Notes under the pieces: generated by a model | Seen by the model: the letters and a program-made list of their open reading frames with translations, nothing else | Database searches by the model: none | What the model was told of the DNA's origin: nothing | In this document: positions 48,579-57,779 of the stretch, one piece after another | How the letters are laid out: every line of letters begins with the position of its first letter | Position numbering within the stretch: the first letter of the stretch is position 1 | Origin: Cupriavidus sp. WGlv3 | Lineage (GTDB): Bacteria > Pseudomonadota > Gammaproteobacteria > Burkholderiales > Burkholderiaceae | Length of the DNA stretch: 64,000 nt | Direction of reading: 5' to 3' | NCBI RefSeq assembly: GCF_023952475.1 | Contig: NZ_JALHRX010000005.1 | Location: forward strand, 186,001-250,000 | Program-made: the position numbers and the translations under genes

Positions 48579-49592
48579 ATGAACGTAAATCCCCGCCGCA
48601 TTTCGGTTGCGCCGATGATGGACTGGACCGACCGTCATTGCCGCATGTTCCATCGTCAGCTCAGCCGCCACACCTGGCTGTATACCGAGATGGTGACCAC
48701 CGGCGCGCTGCTGCATGGCGACGTGCCGCGCCACCTCGATTTCAATGCGGCCGAGCATCCGGTCGCGCTGCAGTTGGGCGGCAGCGAGCCGGCCGACCTC
48801 GCCATGGCGGCGAAGCTGGGCCAGCAGTGGGGTTATGCGGAAATCAACCTGAACTGCGGCTGCCCGTCCGAGCGCGTGCAGCGCGGCGCCTTCGGTGCCT
48901 GCCTGATGGCGGAGCCGCAGCTGGTGGCGGACTGCGTGAAGGCGATGTGCGATGCAGTGGAGATTGCGGTAACCGTGAAGCATCGCATCGGCATCGACAA
49001 GATCGAGCACTACGATTTCGTTCGCGATTTTGTCGGCAAGGTGGCGCAGGCGGGTTGCGGCACGTTTATCGTGCACGCGCGCAATGCGGTCCTGAAGGGC
49101 CTGAGCCCGAAGGAAAACCGCGAGATTCCGCCGCTGCGATATGAGGTGGCGTACCAACTCAAGCGCGAATTCCCGGAGCTCGAGATCCTGATCAACGGCG
49201 GCATCGTCAGCCATGACGAAATCGCCGCTCATCTGGAGCACGTCGACGGCGTCATGATCGGACGCGAGGCGTATCACCAGCCGTATATCCTCGCGGAAAT
49301 GGACGCGCGCTTCTATGGCGACACCAGTGCGCCGGTGCCGTCGCGACTCGAGGTCGAACTGGCGATGCAGCGTTATATCGGCGACTTCGTCGAGCAAGGC
49401 GGATATATGGGTGCCGTGACGCGGCACATGCTTGGACTGCATCGTGGCATCGCCGGCGGACGTGGCTGGCGCCGCGTGCTGTCCGATGCGAAGCGTATGC
49501 ATGCGGCGCGCACGCGGGCCGACGTCGAGGCGCTGTTCGAAGAAGCCCGCACGCATCTGCGCCCGCACGCACAAGAGCCGCTGGCCGCCTAA
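48579..49592 (+). CDS. dusA: tRNA-dihydrouridine(20/20a) synthase DusA
   Basis: 337 residues from the ATG at 48579 (MNVNPRRISVAPMMDWTDRHCRMFHR). FMN TIM-barrel; active-site Cys in NLNCGCPSERVQRGAFGACLM (about 100), VKHRIGID, HARNAVLKGLSPKENREIPPLRYE and INGGIVSHDEI. The GLSPKENR block is diagnostic of DusA. An upstream frame extends to 48399 but has no ribosome site. Confidence 0.96.
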   Translation: MNVNPRRISVAPMMDWTDRHCRMFHRQLSRHTWLYTEMVTTGALLHGDVPRHLDFNAAEHPVALQLGGSEPADLAMAAKLGQQWGYAEINLNCGCPSERVQRGAFGACLMAEPQLVADCVKAMCDAVEIAVTVKHRIGIDKIEHYDFVRDFVGKVAQAGCGTFIVHARNAVLKGLSPKENREIPPLRYEVAYQLKREFPELEILINGGIVSHDEIAAHLEHVDGVMIGREAYHQPYILAEMDARFYGDTSAPVPSRLEVELAMQRYIGDFVEQGGYMGAVTRHMLGLHRGIAGGRGWRRVLSDAKRMHAARTRADVEALFEEARTHLRPHAQEPLAA

Positions 49593-49803
49593 GCGCGCAC
49601 GGCGACGTGCCGTGCCGAGGTCGCGTTCTAACTTCGAATCGTGAAAATATGCATGGCGGCGCGCGGGTTCCGCGCGCCGCACATGAGATGCCGGATCGCC
49701 CGGAAGCCGGCGTCCGGAAAGGGATTCCCCTAATTCGCTGAGGCAGGGCACTTTCTTACACTGTGCCTGCCCTCGAATACAGGGCTTTCTTCAACTGATT
49801 ATT

Positions 49804-49827
49804 AGCCCGCTCCGGCGGGCTTTTTTT
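49804..49827 (+). terminator. First terminator downstream of dusA
   Basis: AGCCCGC/GCGGGCT stem, TCCG loop, T7. Confidence 0.9.
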
Positions 49828-49938
49828 CGTCGGCGATCTCGCGCTTGCGGCATCGCTCTTCGTTTACCCGAATGGTGCATTGCCCGCATGGCAGTTACAG
49901 TGCAACGGCCTTCAGGGCATTTGAGATCGCTAAAGTTA

Positions 49939-49966
49939 AGAGTCCGCGCTGCGGACTCTTTTTTTG
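49939..49966 (+). terminator. Second plus-strand terminator downstream of dusA
   Basis: AGAGTCCGC/GCGGACTCT stem, 3-base loop, T7. Its presence 110 bases after the first suggests a separate short transcript or a fail-safe. Confidence 0.88.
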
Positions 49967-50071
49967 CGCGCTCGCCCGGCACCGCCTAGACGAACCGATT
50001 TGACCAGCCTTCCGGACAAGCGTTCCATCGGCCACGCAAAATGGATTCCGCTGGAGGCCGCACCGCCGGGG

Positions 50072-50227
50072 CTATCGCGTATGGCTGATGCCGATGTCCA
50101 GCGTGCCGTAAGTGGTGATGCTCGATTCCCTGCCGTCGGCACCGCCGCCCGCGGCGCATCCGCCCAGCAAGGCCGTCAGTGCCGCCACCGCAAGAATCCT
50201 TGTCGTCCAACTACACTTGTTCTGCAT
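50072..50227 (-). CDS. 51-residue lipoprotein with a porin-like end
   Basis: ATG at 50227, stop at 50072. Basic start MQNKCSWTTR, hydrophobic core, lipobox LLGGC (Cys24), then a Gly/Ala stretch and SSITTYGTLDIGISHTR. The last part resembles the opening strand of Burkholderiaceae porins (a Y-G-x-x-D-x-G-I pattern after a Thr/Ser run). Ribosome site AGGGA. Too short for a normal length cut-off; function unknown. The resemblance may be chance or a remnant of a porin signal region. Confidence 0.65.
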   Translation of the reverse strand: MQNKCSWTTRILAVAALTALLGGCAAGGGADGRESSITTYGTLDIGISHTR

Positions 50228-50339
50228 GGCCCGTTCCCTGCGTCGATCACGTCGGTTGGGCTCGCGCGTGGCCGAGAGGTTCCATCGCAGGCATGGTGCG
50301 GCATGGAAACGTCAGCTGCGGGAGGAAGGAAAAAGAGGC

Positions 50340-50364
50340 AGGCGGCCCATGGGGCGGGCCGCCT
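50340..50364 (-). terminator. Hairpin with minus-strand T-run, possible terminator
   Basis: AGGCGGCCC/GGGCCGCCT perfect 9-base stem, 7-base loop; reading minus, CTCTTTTT follows. It would end a transcript of the small minus-strand ORF at 50385-50492. Confidence 0.5.
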
Positions 50365-50384
50365 GACGGGAAGGTCGAGGGGGG

Positions 50385-50492
50385 TCAATGTCCCTCGGCC
50401 TCGAGTATCGCTTCGGGCACGTGCCGCATGAACCCTGCAGAGGTAGGGGCTGTGCGCAGCATATTTGGCTGGCGGGCGTGATCAGAAGTCAT
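50385..50492 (-). CDS. Possible 35-residue protein
   Basis: ATG at 50492, stop at 50385: MTSDHARQPN...PEAILEAEGH. The ribosome site is weak, but a hairpin/T-run lies 20 bases after the stop. No family recognised. Divergent from the gene at 50573 over an 80-base gap. Only a candidate. Confidence 0.3.
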   Translation of the reverse strand: MTSDHARQPNMLRTAPTSAGFMRHVPEAILEAEGH

Positions 50493-50572
50493 GCAGGACC
50501 CGTGATACGATTTCCGCACGCTCCCCAGGCGAGATCAGGCATGGTATGCGGCCGTGCCTGCAGGGAGGCAGC

Positions 50573-50851
50573 ATGAACAAAGACAACGTGGAAAATGAAG
50601 CGCCGTTCGGCGTGGTCTATGAAGACTTCAGGGTGATCTGGGTGGCCGAGCAGCTCCAGGATGGCAAATGGACCGCGCGCTACTGCTGGCACCCCGGCAC
50701 CTCGGAAGCCGCGGGCAAGGCCTTGCAGGAAGCCGTGCTGAACGGCAAGTCGCGCCGGCTGCTGGGCCAGTTCGATACCGAAGCCGAAACCATCGCGGCG
50801 ATCAAGCAGGCGGTGCTGCTCGAGGCCAAGTGGAGCCCGTCTCGGTCCTAA
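50573..50851 (+). CDS. Conserved-looking small cytoplasmic protein, unknown
   Basis: 92 residues from the ATG at 50573 with GGGAGG 6 bases before. No signal or membrane segment. Sequence MNKDNVENEAPFGVVYEDF, then WVAEQLQDGKWTARYCWHPG and a helix QAVLLEAKW at the end; mixed alpha/beta. I do not recognise the family. Lies before tRNA-His. Confidence 0.75.
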   Translation: MNKDNVENEAPFGVVYEDFRVIWVAEQLQDGKWTARYCWHPGTSEAAGKALQEAVLNGKSRRLLGQFDTEAETIAAIKQAVLLEAKWSPSRS

Positions 50852-50952
50852 CGATGTCCCTCAAAATTTTTTGTGCGGGATACTAGCCATCTCGAAAATC
50901 TGTTTGTATAATCTTGTTTTTCGTCGATCAGCGCTTCGCTGATGACCTCTAC

Positions 50953-51029
50953 GGTGGCTGTAGCTCAGTTGGTAGAGTCCAGGATTGTGATTCCTGTCGT
51001 CGTGGGTTCGAGTCCCATCAGCCACCCCA
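50953..51029 (+). tRNA. tRNA-His (anticodon GTG)
   Basis: Acceptor GTGGCTG pairs with CAGCCAC; D-loop TAGCTCAGTTGGTAGAG, anticodon loop TTGTGAT, T-arm GGGTTCGAGTCCC, encoded CCA. An extra G at 50953 pairs with discriminator C at 51026, the G-1:C73 identity pair of tRNA-His. Confidence 0.98.
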
Positions 51030-51040
51030 AAATTCCCTGC

Positions 51041-51069
51041 AAAACGGCGCCTGATTCAGGCGCCGTTTT
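51041..51069. terminator. Terminator after tRNA-His
   Basis: AAAACGGCGCCTGA/TCAGGCGCCGTTTT, a 14-base inverted repeat with A4 and T4 at the ends; works in both directions for tRNA-His and the converging reductase gene. Confidence 0.9.
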
Positions 51070-51111
51070 ACTTTTCGGTCGCGGCTTTCGGAAGCTGACG
51101 CTGCGCGGCCC

Positions 51112-51672
51112 TCAGCGTGGCGCGTTCCGCTCGATCCACGCCGCAAACGCAGTCAAGAACTTGCCAAGGAAGCCCTTGGTCGACTCGTTGCCAATCCCGC
51201 CCTGCTCGTCGAACAGCTTGTCAACGCCGCTGATATACGCCTCCGGTTGCTGCAGGATGGGGATATTCAGGAATACCAGCGACTGGCGCAGGTGGTGATT
51301 GGCGCCGAAGCCGCCGATGGCGCCCGGCGATGCGCTGATGATGGCGCCGGGCTTGCCGTCCCAGACGCTGCTGCCATAGGGGCGCGAACCCACGTCGATA
51401 GCGTTCTTCAACGGCGCGGGCACCGAGCGGTTGTATTCCGGCGTGGCGAACAGCACGGCGTCGGCGCGGCGGATACGGTCGCGGAATGCGGTCCAGGCCT
51501 GGGTCGGCTTGTCGTCGAGGTCCTGGTTGTACAGCTCCAGGCTGCCGATCTCGACGATTTCCAGCCTGAGCTGCGCCGGCGCCAGCGCGATCAGCGCCTT
51601 GGCCAGCTTGCGGTTGTATGACTCCTTGCGCAGGCTTCCCACCAGTACAACGACATCACGAGGATCACTCAT
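51112..51672 (-). CDS. NAD(P)H-dependent FMN reductase (ChrR/YieF type)
   Basis: 186 residues from the ATG at 51672 (MSDPRDVVVLVGSLRKESYNRKLAKAL). Flavodoxin-like fold; GSLRKESYNRKL binds FMN phosphate and ATPEYNRSVPAPLKNAIDVGSRP is the hallmark of the chromate/quinone reductase group. Likely reduces quinones or metals as detoxification. Single gene, not close to ssu. Confidence 0.92.
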   Translation of the reverse strand: MSDPRDVVVLVGSLRKESYNRKLAKALIALAPAQLRLEIVEIGSLELYNQDLDDKPTQAWTAFRDRIRRADAVLFATPEYNRSVPAPLKNAIDVGSRPYGSSVWDGKPGAIISASPGAIGGFGANHHLRQSLVFLNIPILQQPEAYISGVDKLFDEQGGIGNESTKGFLGKFLTAFAAWIERNAPR

Positions 51673-51800
51673 TACGGCTCCTTTGACGGTGTGGACGGAT
51701 TGGCACAGGCGATGTCCGCGCCCGGCATGGCCATGCGCGGGCACCAGACCCTGCCCGTCACTCTACCCGAGTCGGCGCCGGCGCGTTCCGTGCAACGATG

Positions 51801-52889
51801 TCAGGCATGCTTGCCCAGTGCCGCCAATGGGTGCTCCTCCTGGCGCCACGGGCTGTCGAAGAACGACTGCGCCTTCTCGCGGCTGACTTCGTCGAGCCGC
51901 GCGTATTGCCAGCGCGGCTTGTGGTCCTTGTCGACCGCCAGCGCGCGAATGCCTTCGACGCCGTCGCCCTTGCGGAACACGTAGTACATCATGTCCAGCT
52001 CCATGCGCAGTTCATCTTCCAGCGACATGTTGCGCGCGCGGCGGATCTGATCCAGCGTCACGCACAGCATCAGCGGCGAACGGCTGCGCAGCATGGCTGC
52101 GGTCTGCGCGGCCCAGTCGCCGGGGGCGTCGCTGACGGCGGCAAGGATGTCCTGCGCGGTGTTGCCGGCGAAGAGCTGGTCGATCTGCGCCGACAGCCCG
52201 GCCAGCGTGCTCTGCGCCGGCATGCAGTCCGCGCGATGCGGTGCAATGAAGGTTTCGATATGCGCCAGCACCGCATCGCCGCTGGCGAACTGCTGCGCGC
52301 GCAGCGAATCGACCAGTTCCGCGAGGCGGTTGCCCGGCAGGTAGGCGTCGGCCAGGCCGGCATACAGGGCGTCGGCGGCGTGGATCACGGCGCCGGTCAG
52401 GCCCAGGTATTCACCGATGCGTCCGGGTGTGCGCGCCAGGAACCAGCCGCCGCCCACATCCGGGAACAGGCCGATATTCGTTTCCGGCATGGCCATCCTG
52501 GTGCGATCGGTGACCAGCCGCAGTCGCGCCCCCTGCGAAATGCCCATGCCACCGCCCATCACCACGCCATCCATCAACGCGATATAGGGCTTGGCGTAGC
52601 GGTGGATCAGGAAATTGAGCGCGTATTCCTCGACGAAGAACTGGTCGAGCAGCGGATCGCCCGCATGCGCGGCCTGGTGGAAATAGCGGATATCGCCGCC
52701 GGCGCAGAAGGCCTTGCCGCCAGCACCGGCCACCACCACGGCAGTGACCTCGGGCGCGGCGGCCCAGTCCTGCAGCGCCTGCGTGATGGCGCGGATCATG
52801 TCCAGCGACAGCGCGTTGAGCGCCTGCGGACGGTTCAGCGTCAGGTATCCGATGCCACCGCGGACCTCGGTCGTGACGAATTCAGTCAT
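51801..52889 (-). CDS. 3-hydroxyisobutyryl-CoA hydrolase-like crotonase
   Basis: 362 residues from the ATG at 52889, preceded by GGAGG. Crotonase fold: KAFCAGGDIRYF, GVVMGGGMGISQGARLRLVTD, PETNIGLFPDVGGGWFLAR. The Glu in PETNIG and Asp in FPDVGG are typical of HIBCH (ECH_2) rather than hydratases. Would act in valine breakdown, releasing 3-hydroxyisobutyrate. Partner genes are not adjacent. Confidence 0.88.
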   Translation of the reverse strand: MTEFVTTEVRGGIGYLTLNRPQALNALSLDMIRAITQALQDWAAAPEVTAVVVAGAGGKAFCAGGDIRYFHQAAHAGDPLLDQFFVEEYALNFLIHRYAKPYIALMDGVVMGGGMGISQGARLRLVTDRTRMAMPETNIGLFPDVGGGWFLARTPGRIGEYLGLTGAVIHAADALYAGLADAYLPGNRLAELVDSLRAQQFASGDAVLAHIETFIAPHRADCMPAQSTLAGLSAQIDQLFAGNTAQDILAAVSDAPGDWAAQTAAMLRSRSPLMLCVTLDQIRRARNMSLEDELRMELDMMYYVFRKGDGVEGIRALAVDKDHKPRWQYARLDEVSREKAQSFFDSPWRQEEHPLAALGKHA

Positions 52890-52994
52890 GTCGTACTCCT
52901 CCAATGCAACTGGCAATTTTACGCCAGTCACCTTGGCAAGCGCACGCTCGTGAGCAGCTTGCGGCGCATGCCGGCACGCATGCGCCCTGCCCGT

Positions 52995-54575
52995 TCAGGC
53001 CAGCCGGAACGTCGCCACCAGCGAGGTGAGCCGCTGCGCCTGCTCTTCCAGCGATGCCGCGGCGGCCGCAGCCTGCTCCACCAGCGCCGCATTCTGCTGC
53101 GTCATGCTGTCCATCTGCGACACCGCCACGTTGACCTGCTCGATGCCGTTGGACTGCTCGTCCGACGCCGCGCTGATATCGCCAATGATGGCGCTGACGC
53201 GCTGCACCGCATCGACGATATCCTGCATCGCGCGCCCGGCATCATCGACGAGGCCCGAGCCTTCCCGCACATTAGCCACCGACGCACCGATCAGCGCACG
53301 GATTTCCTTGGAGGCGCCGGCGCAGCGCTGCGCCAGGTCGCGCACGTCGCCCGCCACCACGGCAAAGCCGCGGCCATGCTCGCCGGCACGCGCGGCTTCC
53401 ACCGCGGCATTCAGCGCCAGGATATTGGTCTGGAACGCAATCTTCTCGATCACGTCGATGATGTCGACGATCTTGCCCGAGCTGGCGTCGATCGACTGCA
53501 TGGTATCGACCACGCGCAGCACCGCATCGCTGCCGCGCCCGGCCAGGGTGGCGGCATCGCTGGCGAGCGCGCGCGCCTCGCGCGCGCTGTCGGCATTCTG
53601 GCGCACGGTGCTGGTCAGTTCCTCCATGCTCGAAGCGGTTTCCTCCAGCGACGCCGCCTGCTGTTCGGTGCGCTGCGACAGGTCGGCATTGCCGCTGGCA
53701 ATCTGCTTGCTGGCCGCGGCGATCGAATCGGCACCGCCGCGCACATCGCCCACCATCGCCACCAGGCTGGCCTGCATCCGGCCCAGCATGCCGAGCATGC
53801 GCGCGGTCTCGTTGCGCGCCGCTTCATCGGCCAACGCTTCGCCGGCCCCCACTACGCCGCCGCTCGCGGCTACGCTCAGGTCGCCACCGGCAATCCTTTC
53901 GAAGCGCGCAATCGCCGTATCCAGCGGCTGCACGATCGAACGGCGCAGGCGCCACGCCACCACGGTGCTGAACACCAGTCCCGCGGCCAGCACGCACACG
54001 GACAGCGTGAACAGGTTGCGGTAGCGCTGCTGCGAGGCCTCGTAGACCTGCTTCGCGCTGGCCACCTGCAGCTTGTTCAGCTCGGTGTTGACGGCGGTGA
54101 AGGCGATATCGAGCTGCGGGATGGTTTCCAGCACCGCCTTCATCACGCCGTCGCGATCGCCGGCATGCAGCGCGGCGATCATGGGCGCGACACCCTGCCT
54201 GAACAGGGCATCGCGCTTGGCGGTAACGTCTTCGACCACCTTCGCTTCGTCGGCCGAACGCGGCAACGCGAGATAGGCCTTCCAGGCCTGCTCCGAATCG
54301 CGCGCAAAGCCTTCCGCGGTCGCGGCGCGTGCCTTGGCGTCGGCCGGATCGGCGGCAAAGGTGGCCTGGTCCAGCAGCACGCGCACCAGTAACTGGTTCG
54401 AACGCGCCTCGGCCAGGTTGACCGCGGCCGACAGCTGCTGCCCGTAGATCTGGTGCGTGGCCTCGTTGCTGCGCGACATGCCAAGCCAGCCGACGGCACC
54501 GACAATCAGCAACAACAAATTAATGACGATAGTGAGAAACCACAATCTGGCGCCGATGGTCGTGTTCCTGAACAT
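52995..54575 (-). CDS. Methyl-accepting chemotaxis protein
   Basis: 526 residues from the ATG at 54575 (MFRNTTIGARLWFL). TM1 about 10-31, periplasmic four-helix sensor about 32-188, TM2 about 190-210, HAMP about 211-265, then signalling domain; the hairpin tip is EKIAFQTNILALNAAVEAARAGEHGRGFAVVAGDVRDLAQRCAGASKEI. Small changes from consensus (G-D for S-E, C for S) are visible. No C-terminal NWETF tether. Ligand unknown. Confidence 0.94.
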   Translation of the reverse strand: MFRNTTIGARLWFLTIVINLLLLIVGAVGWLGMSRSNEATHQIYGQQLSAAVNLAEARSNQLLVRVLLDQATFAADPADAKARAATAEGFARDSEQAWKAYLALPRSADEAKVVEDVTAKRDALFRQGVAPMIAALHAGDRDGVMKAVLETIPQLDIAFTAVNTELNKLQVASAKQVYEASQQRYRNLFTLSVCVLAAGLVFSTVVAWRLRRSIVQPLDTAIARFERIAGGDLSVAASGGVVGAGEALADEAARNETARMLGMLGRMQASLVAMVGDVRGGADSIAAASKQIASGNADLSQRTEQQAASLEETASSMEELTSTVRQNADSAREARALASDAATLAGRGSDAVLRVVDTMQSIDASSGKIVDIIDVIEKIAFQTNILALNAAVEAARAGEHGRGFAVVAGDVRDLAQRCAGASKEIRALIGASVANVREGSGLVDDAGRAMQDIVDAVQRVSAIIGDISAASDEQSNGIEQVNVAVSQMDSMTQQNAALVEQAAAAAASLEEQAQRLTSLVATFRLA

Positions 54576-54827
54576 GGATGAGGCTCCGGGAGGAATGAGG
54601 AAACTGAATGAAGGCGGCGCGCCGCGCCGCTGCCCTGTCCAACTACGGCGCCGGCGCCGCATCCTTTACCCGTATTGATCGCCTTCACACGCGTGACAGA
54701 ATTGCGTGGCAGTACATCATCGCCATCAAGTGGCGGAAGCGGCCCACTCCGACCCACCAGGCGCCCAGCGCCACCGTTTGGAGGAAGCCCTCGTGGCAAT
54801 TTCGTGGCGAACAGGCACACTGCCGGG

Positions 54828-55691
54828 ATGAACACCGCATCGCTCGATCCCGGACTCGTGCTGCTGGCCTTCGCGCCGGTCTTCGTGCTGACCATCGGCG
54901 CCGAAGCGTGGTACTGGGCGCGCCGCGACCCGGCCGTCTACAGCCTGCGCGATACGCTCTCCAACGCCGCGCTGGCGCTGATGCACCAGGCCTCGGACGC
55001 GTTCTTCCTATGGCTGATGGTCCGCACCGTCTATACGTGGTGCTACCAGCACGGCCTGCAGGCGATGCCGCCGACGCTGTGGTCATTCGCGCTGCTGCTG
55101 TTGCTGCAGGACTTCCTCTACTACTGGTTCCATCGCGCCAGCCATCGGGTGCGCTGGCTGTGGGCCTCGCACGTGACGCATCATTCGTCGGAGGGCATGA
55201 ATTTCTCGACCGCGTTCCGGCAGAGCCTGACGTATCCGCTGTCCGGCATGTGGCTGTTCTGGATCCCGCTGGCGTATATCGGCTTCCCGCCGGACTGGGT
55301 GATCCTGGCCGTGGGCCTGAACCTGGGCTTCCAGTTCTTCGTCCATACGCGGCTGGGGCAGCGCTGGCCGCTGGTCGAGCGGCTGCTGAACACGCCTTCG
55401 GTCCATCGCGTCCACCACGCGAAGAACCCGCAGTACATCGACCGCAACTATGCCGGCGTGCTGACGGTCTGGGACCGCCTGTTCGGCACCTTCGTCCCCG
55501 AGCGCGAGGCCCCGCTCTATGGCATTACACGCCAGGTGCGCAGCCATGATCCGCTGATGCTGACCTTCCACGAATGGCGCGACATGTTTGCCGATGCGTG
55601 GCGTGACCGCGACCTGCGCTATCTGTGGAAGCCGCCGGAATGGCGCAGCCCGCGCGCCGCCGTGCCGGCGACGCTGCCGGGCACGCAATAA
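54828..55691 (+). CDS. Fatty acid hydroxylase/sterol desaturase family membrane enzyme
   Basis: 287 residues from the ATG at 54828. Four or more helices and the diiron histidine boxes HRASH (102-106), HVTHH (115-119) and HRVHH (193-197), complete for the family. Introduces hydroxyl groups or double bonds into lipids. Substrate unknown. Divergent from the chemoreceptor; convergent with typA. Confidence 0.92.
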   Translation: MNTASLDPGLVLLAFAPVFVLTIGAEAWYWARRDPAVYSLRDTLSNAALALMHQASDAFFLWLMVRTVYTWCYQHGLQAMPPTLWSFALLLLLQDFLYYWFHRASHRVRWLWASHVTHHSSEGMNFSTAFRQSLTYPLSGMWLFWIPLAYIGFPPDWVILAVGLNLGFQFFVHTRLGQRWPLVERLLNTPSVHRVHHAKNPQYIDRNYAGVLTVWDRLFGTFVPEREAPLYGITRQVRSHDPLMLTFHEWRDMFADAWRDRDLRYLWKPPEWRSPRAAVPATLPGTQ

Positions 55692-55720
55692 AAAACCGCG
55701 CCTGGCAGGCGCGGTTTTTT
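55690..55720. terminator. Bidirectional terminator before typA
   Basis: CCGCGCCT/AGGCGCGG stem with A5-6 upstream and T6 downstream; ends both the hydroxylase gene and typA. Confidence 0.93.
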
Positions 55721-55745
55721 GTGACCAGCTTCAACGCTCAGGCGC

Positions 55746-57566
55746 TTACGCGCCTTCGCGGGATGCACGCTTGCGTTCGTGCTCCTTCAGATGGCGCTTG
55801 CGCAGGCGAATGCTCTTGGGCGTCAGCTCGACCAGTTCGTCGTCGGCGATGAATTCCACCGCGTATTCGAGCGACATCTGGATCGGCGGCACCAGGCGCA
55901 CGGCTTCGTCGGTACCCGACGCGCGCACGTTGGTCAGCTGCTTGCCCTTGATCGGGTTCACGACCAGGTCGTTGTCGCGGCTGTGGATGCCGATGATCAT
56001 GCCTTCGTACAGCGCATCGCCCGGCTTGACGAACATGCGGCCGCGGTCCTGCAGCTTCCACAGTGCGTAGGCCACGGCGTCGCCGTCGTCCTGCGAGATC
56101 AGCACGCCGTTGTGGCGCTCGCCCAGGCCGCCTTCGCGCACCGGCGCATAGTCGTCGAAGATATGGCTGATCAGGCCGGTGCCGCGCGTCAGCGTCAGGA
56201 ACTCGCCCTGGAAGCCGATCAGGCCGCGGGCCGGGATGCGGTATTCCAGACGCGTGCGGCCCTTGCCGTCCGACGCCATGTCGAGCAGTTCGCCCTTGCG
56301 GCGACCCAGCTCTTCCATGATGCCGCCCTGGTGGCTGTCTTCGACGTCAACGGTCAGCAGCTCATACGGCTCGCACTTGACGCCGTCGATTTCCTTGAAC
56401 ACCACGCGCGGACGCGACACGGCCAGCTCGTAGCCCTCGCGGCGCATGTTTTCCAGCAGGATGGTCAGGTGCAGTTCGCCGCGGCCCGACACTTCGAAGA
56501 TGGTGTCGTCGCCGGTATCGGCCACGCGCAGCGCCACGTTGGACTTCAGTTCGCGGTCCAGCCGCTCGCGCAGCTGGCGGCTGGTGACGAACTTGCCTTC
56601 ACGGCCGGCCAGCGGCGAGGTGTTGACGCAGAAGTTCATGGTCAGCGTCGGCTCGTCCACCTTCAGCATCGGCAGCGCGTCCTGGGCCTCGGGCGCGCAC
56701 ACGGTGCAGCCGATGCCCAGTTCTTCGATGCCGTTGATCAGCACGATGTCGCCGGCTTCGGCTTCCTGCACGATTTCGCGCTCCAGGCCCTGGAACTTCA
56801 GCACCTGGTTGATGCGGCCCTTGATCGGGTTGCCTTCCGGGCCAAACTTGACCACCACGTCCTGCAGCGGACGGGCACGGCCACGCGAGATGCGGCCCAC
56901 GCCGATCTTGCCGACGTAGCTGGAGTAGTCCAGCGAGATGATCTGCAGCTGCAGCGGACCGTCGCGGTCGTCGTCACGCACCGGCACCTTGTCGAGCACG
57001 GTCTCGAACAGCGGCTTCATGTCGCCGTCGCGCACGTCTTCGGTCAGGCCGGCGTAGCCGTTCAGGCCCGAGGCGTAGATCACCGGGAAGTCGAGCTGCT
57101 CGTCGGTCGCGCCGAGCTTGTCGAACAGGTCGAAGGTCTGGTTGATGACCCAGTCCGGGCGCGCGCCCGGGCGGTCGATCTTGTTGATCACCACGATCGG
57201 CTTCAGGCCCAGCGCCAGCGCCTTGCGCGTGACGAAGCGGGTCTGCGGCATCGGGCCCTCGACCGCGTCGACCAGCAGCAGCACGCCGTCGACCATCGAC
57301 AGCACGCGCTCCACTTCACCGCCGAAGTCGGCGTGGCCCGGGGTGTCGACGATATTGATATGGGTGCCGTTGTATTCGACGGCACAGTTCTTCGCGAGAA
57401 TCGTGATCCCGCGTTCCTTTTCCAGGTCGTTCGAGTCCATCACCCGTTCGGCGACTTGCTGGTTGTCGCGGAAGGTGCCTGCCTGGCGCAGGAGCTGGTC
57501 GACCAGGGTGGTCTTGCCATGATCGACGTGGGCGATGATGGCGATATTTCGGATGGCGCGGGTCAT
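55746..57566 (-). CDS. typA: TypA/BipA ribosome-binding GTPase
   Basis: 606 residues. G1 HVDHGKTTL (about 15-23), G3 [17 protein letters not shown]4 [13 protein letters not shown]; then domains II, III, EF-G-like V and the BipA C-terminal domain with [20 protein letters not shown]. Acts in ribosome assembly and stress/cold adaptation. Confidence 0.97.
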   Translation of the reverse strand: MTRAIRNIAIIAHVDHGKTTLVDQLLRQAGTFRDNQQVAERVMDSNDLEKERGITILAKNCAVEYNGTHINIVDTPGHADFGGEVERVLSMVDGVLLLVDAVEGPMPQTRFVTRKALALGLKPIVVINKIDRPGARPDWVINQTFDLFDKLGATDEQLDFPVIYASGLNGYAGLTEDVRDGDMKPLFETVLDKVPVRDDDRDGPLQLQIISLDYSSYVGKIGVGRISRGRARPLQDVVVKFGPEGNPIKGRINQVLKFQGLEREIVQEAEAGDIVLINGIEELGIGCTVCAPEAQDALPMLKVDEPTLTMNFCVNTSPLAGREGKFVTSRQLRERLDRELKSNVALRVADTGDDTIFEVSGRGELHLTILLENMRREGYELAVSRPRVVFKEIDGVKCEPYELLTVDVEDSHQGGIMEELGRRKGELLDMASDGKGRTRLEYRIPARGLIGFQGEFLTLTRGTGLISHIFDDYAPVREGGLGERHNGVLISQDDGDAVAYALWKLQDRGRMFVKPGDALYEGMIIGIHSRDNDLVVNPIKGKQLTNVRASGTDEAVRLVPPIQMSLEYAVEFIADDELVELTPKSIRLRKRHLKEHERKRASREGA

Positions 57567-57691
57567 TGCTGCGTCTCGCTAAGAACGGGGCCCTCGCAAG
57601 GAGGGCCGGAGAATCTGAGGTAACCCAGCATTCTAGCATGTTGCGGCGCAAGAAGCGTTGACCGGAACCGCCCCCGGCATAGGGAAAATAT

Positions 57692-57763
57692 TTGCGGATT
57701 TCGCAATGACCAATTTCCTTTCTTGCGGATCGTTAAACGTGAACATATATTTGCCTCAGCAAA
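57692..57763 (+). promoter_or_regulatory. Two palindromes before the MarR gene, operator candidates
   Basis: TTGCG-GATTT-CGCAA (57692-57706) and TTTGC-CTCA-GCAAA (57750-57763), both inside a repeated ATATTTGC context, in the typA/MarR divergent gap. MarR dimers bind such short inverted repeats; the second lies 16 bases before the start codon. Confidence 0.6.
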
Positions 57764-57779
57764 GATTGCAAAGGCAAAG

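Larger units (their letters stand above)
49593..50071. other. Gap downstream of dusA with hairpins and two terminators
   Basis: No ORF is convincing. It holds a perfect 11-base hairpin (GCGGCGCGCGG/CCGCGCGCCGC, 49656-49680), an imperfect stem at 49739-49774 and two separate T-run terminators listed below. About 110 bases between the terminators contain neither a clear promoter nor an ORF. Confidence 0.5.

Noticed and set aside
49791..49982. A 63-codon minus-strand frame after dusA
   Set aside because: It reads through both plus-strand terminators; Lys/Arg-rich content comes from the T-runs and stems.
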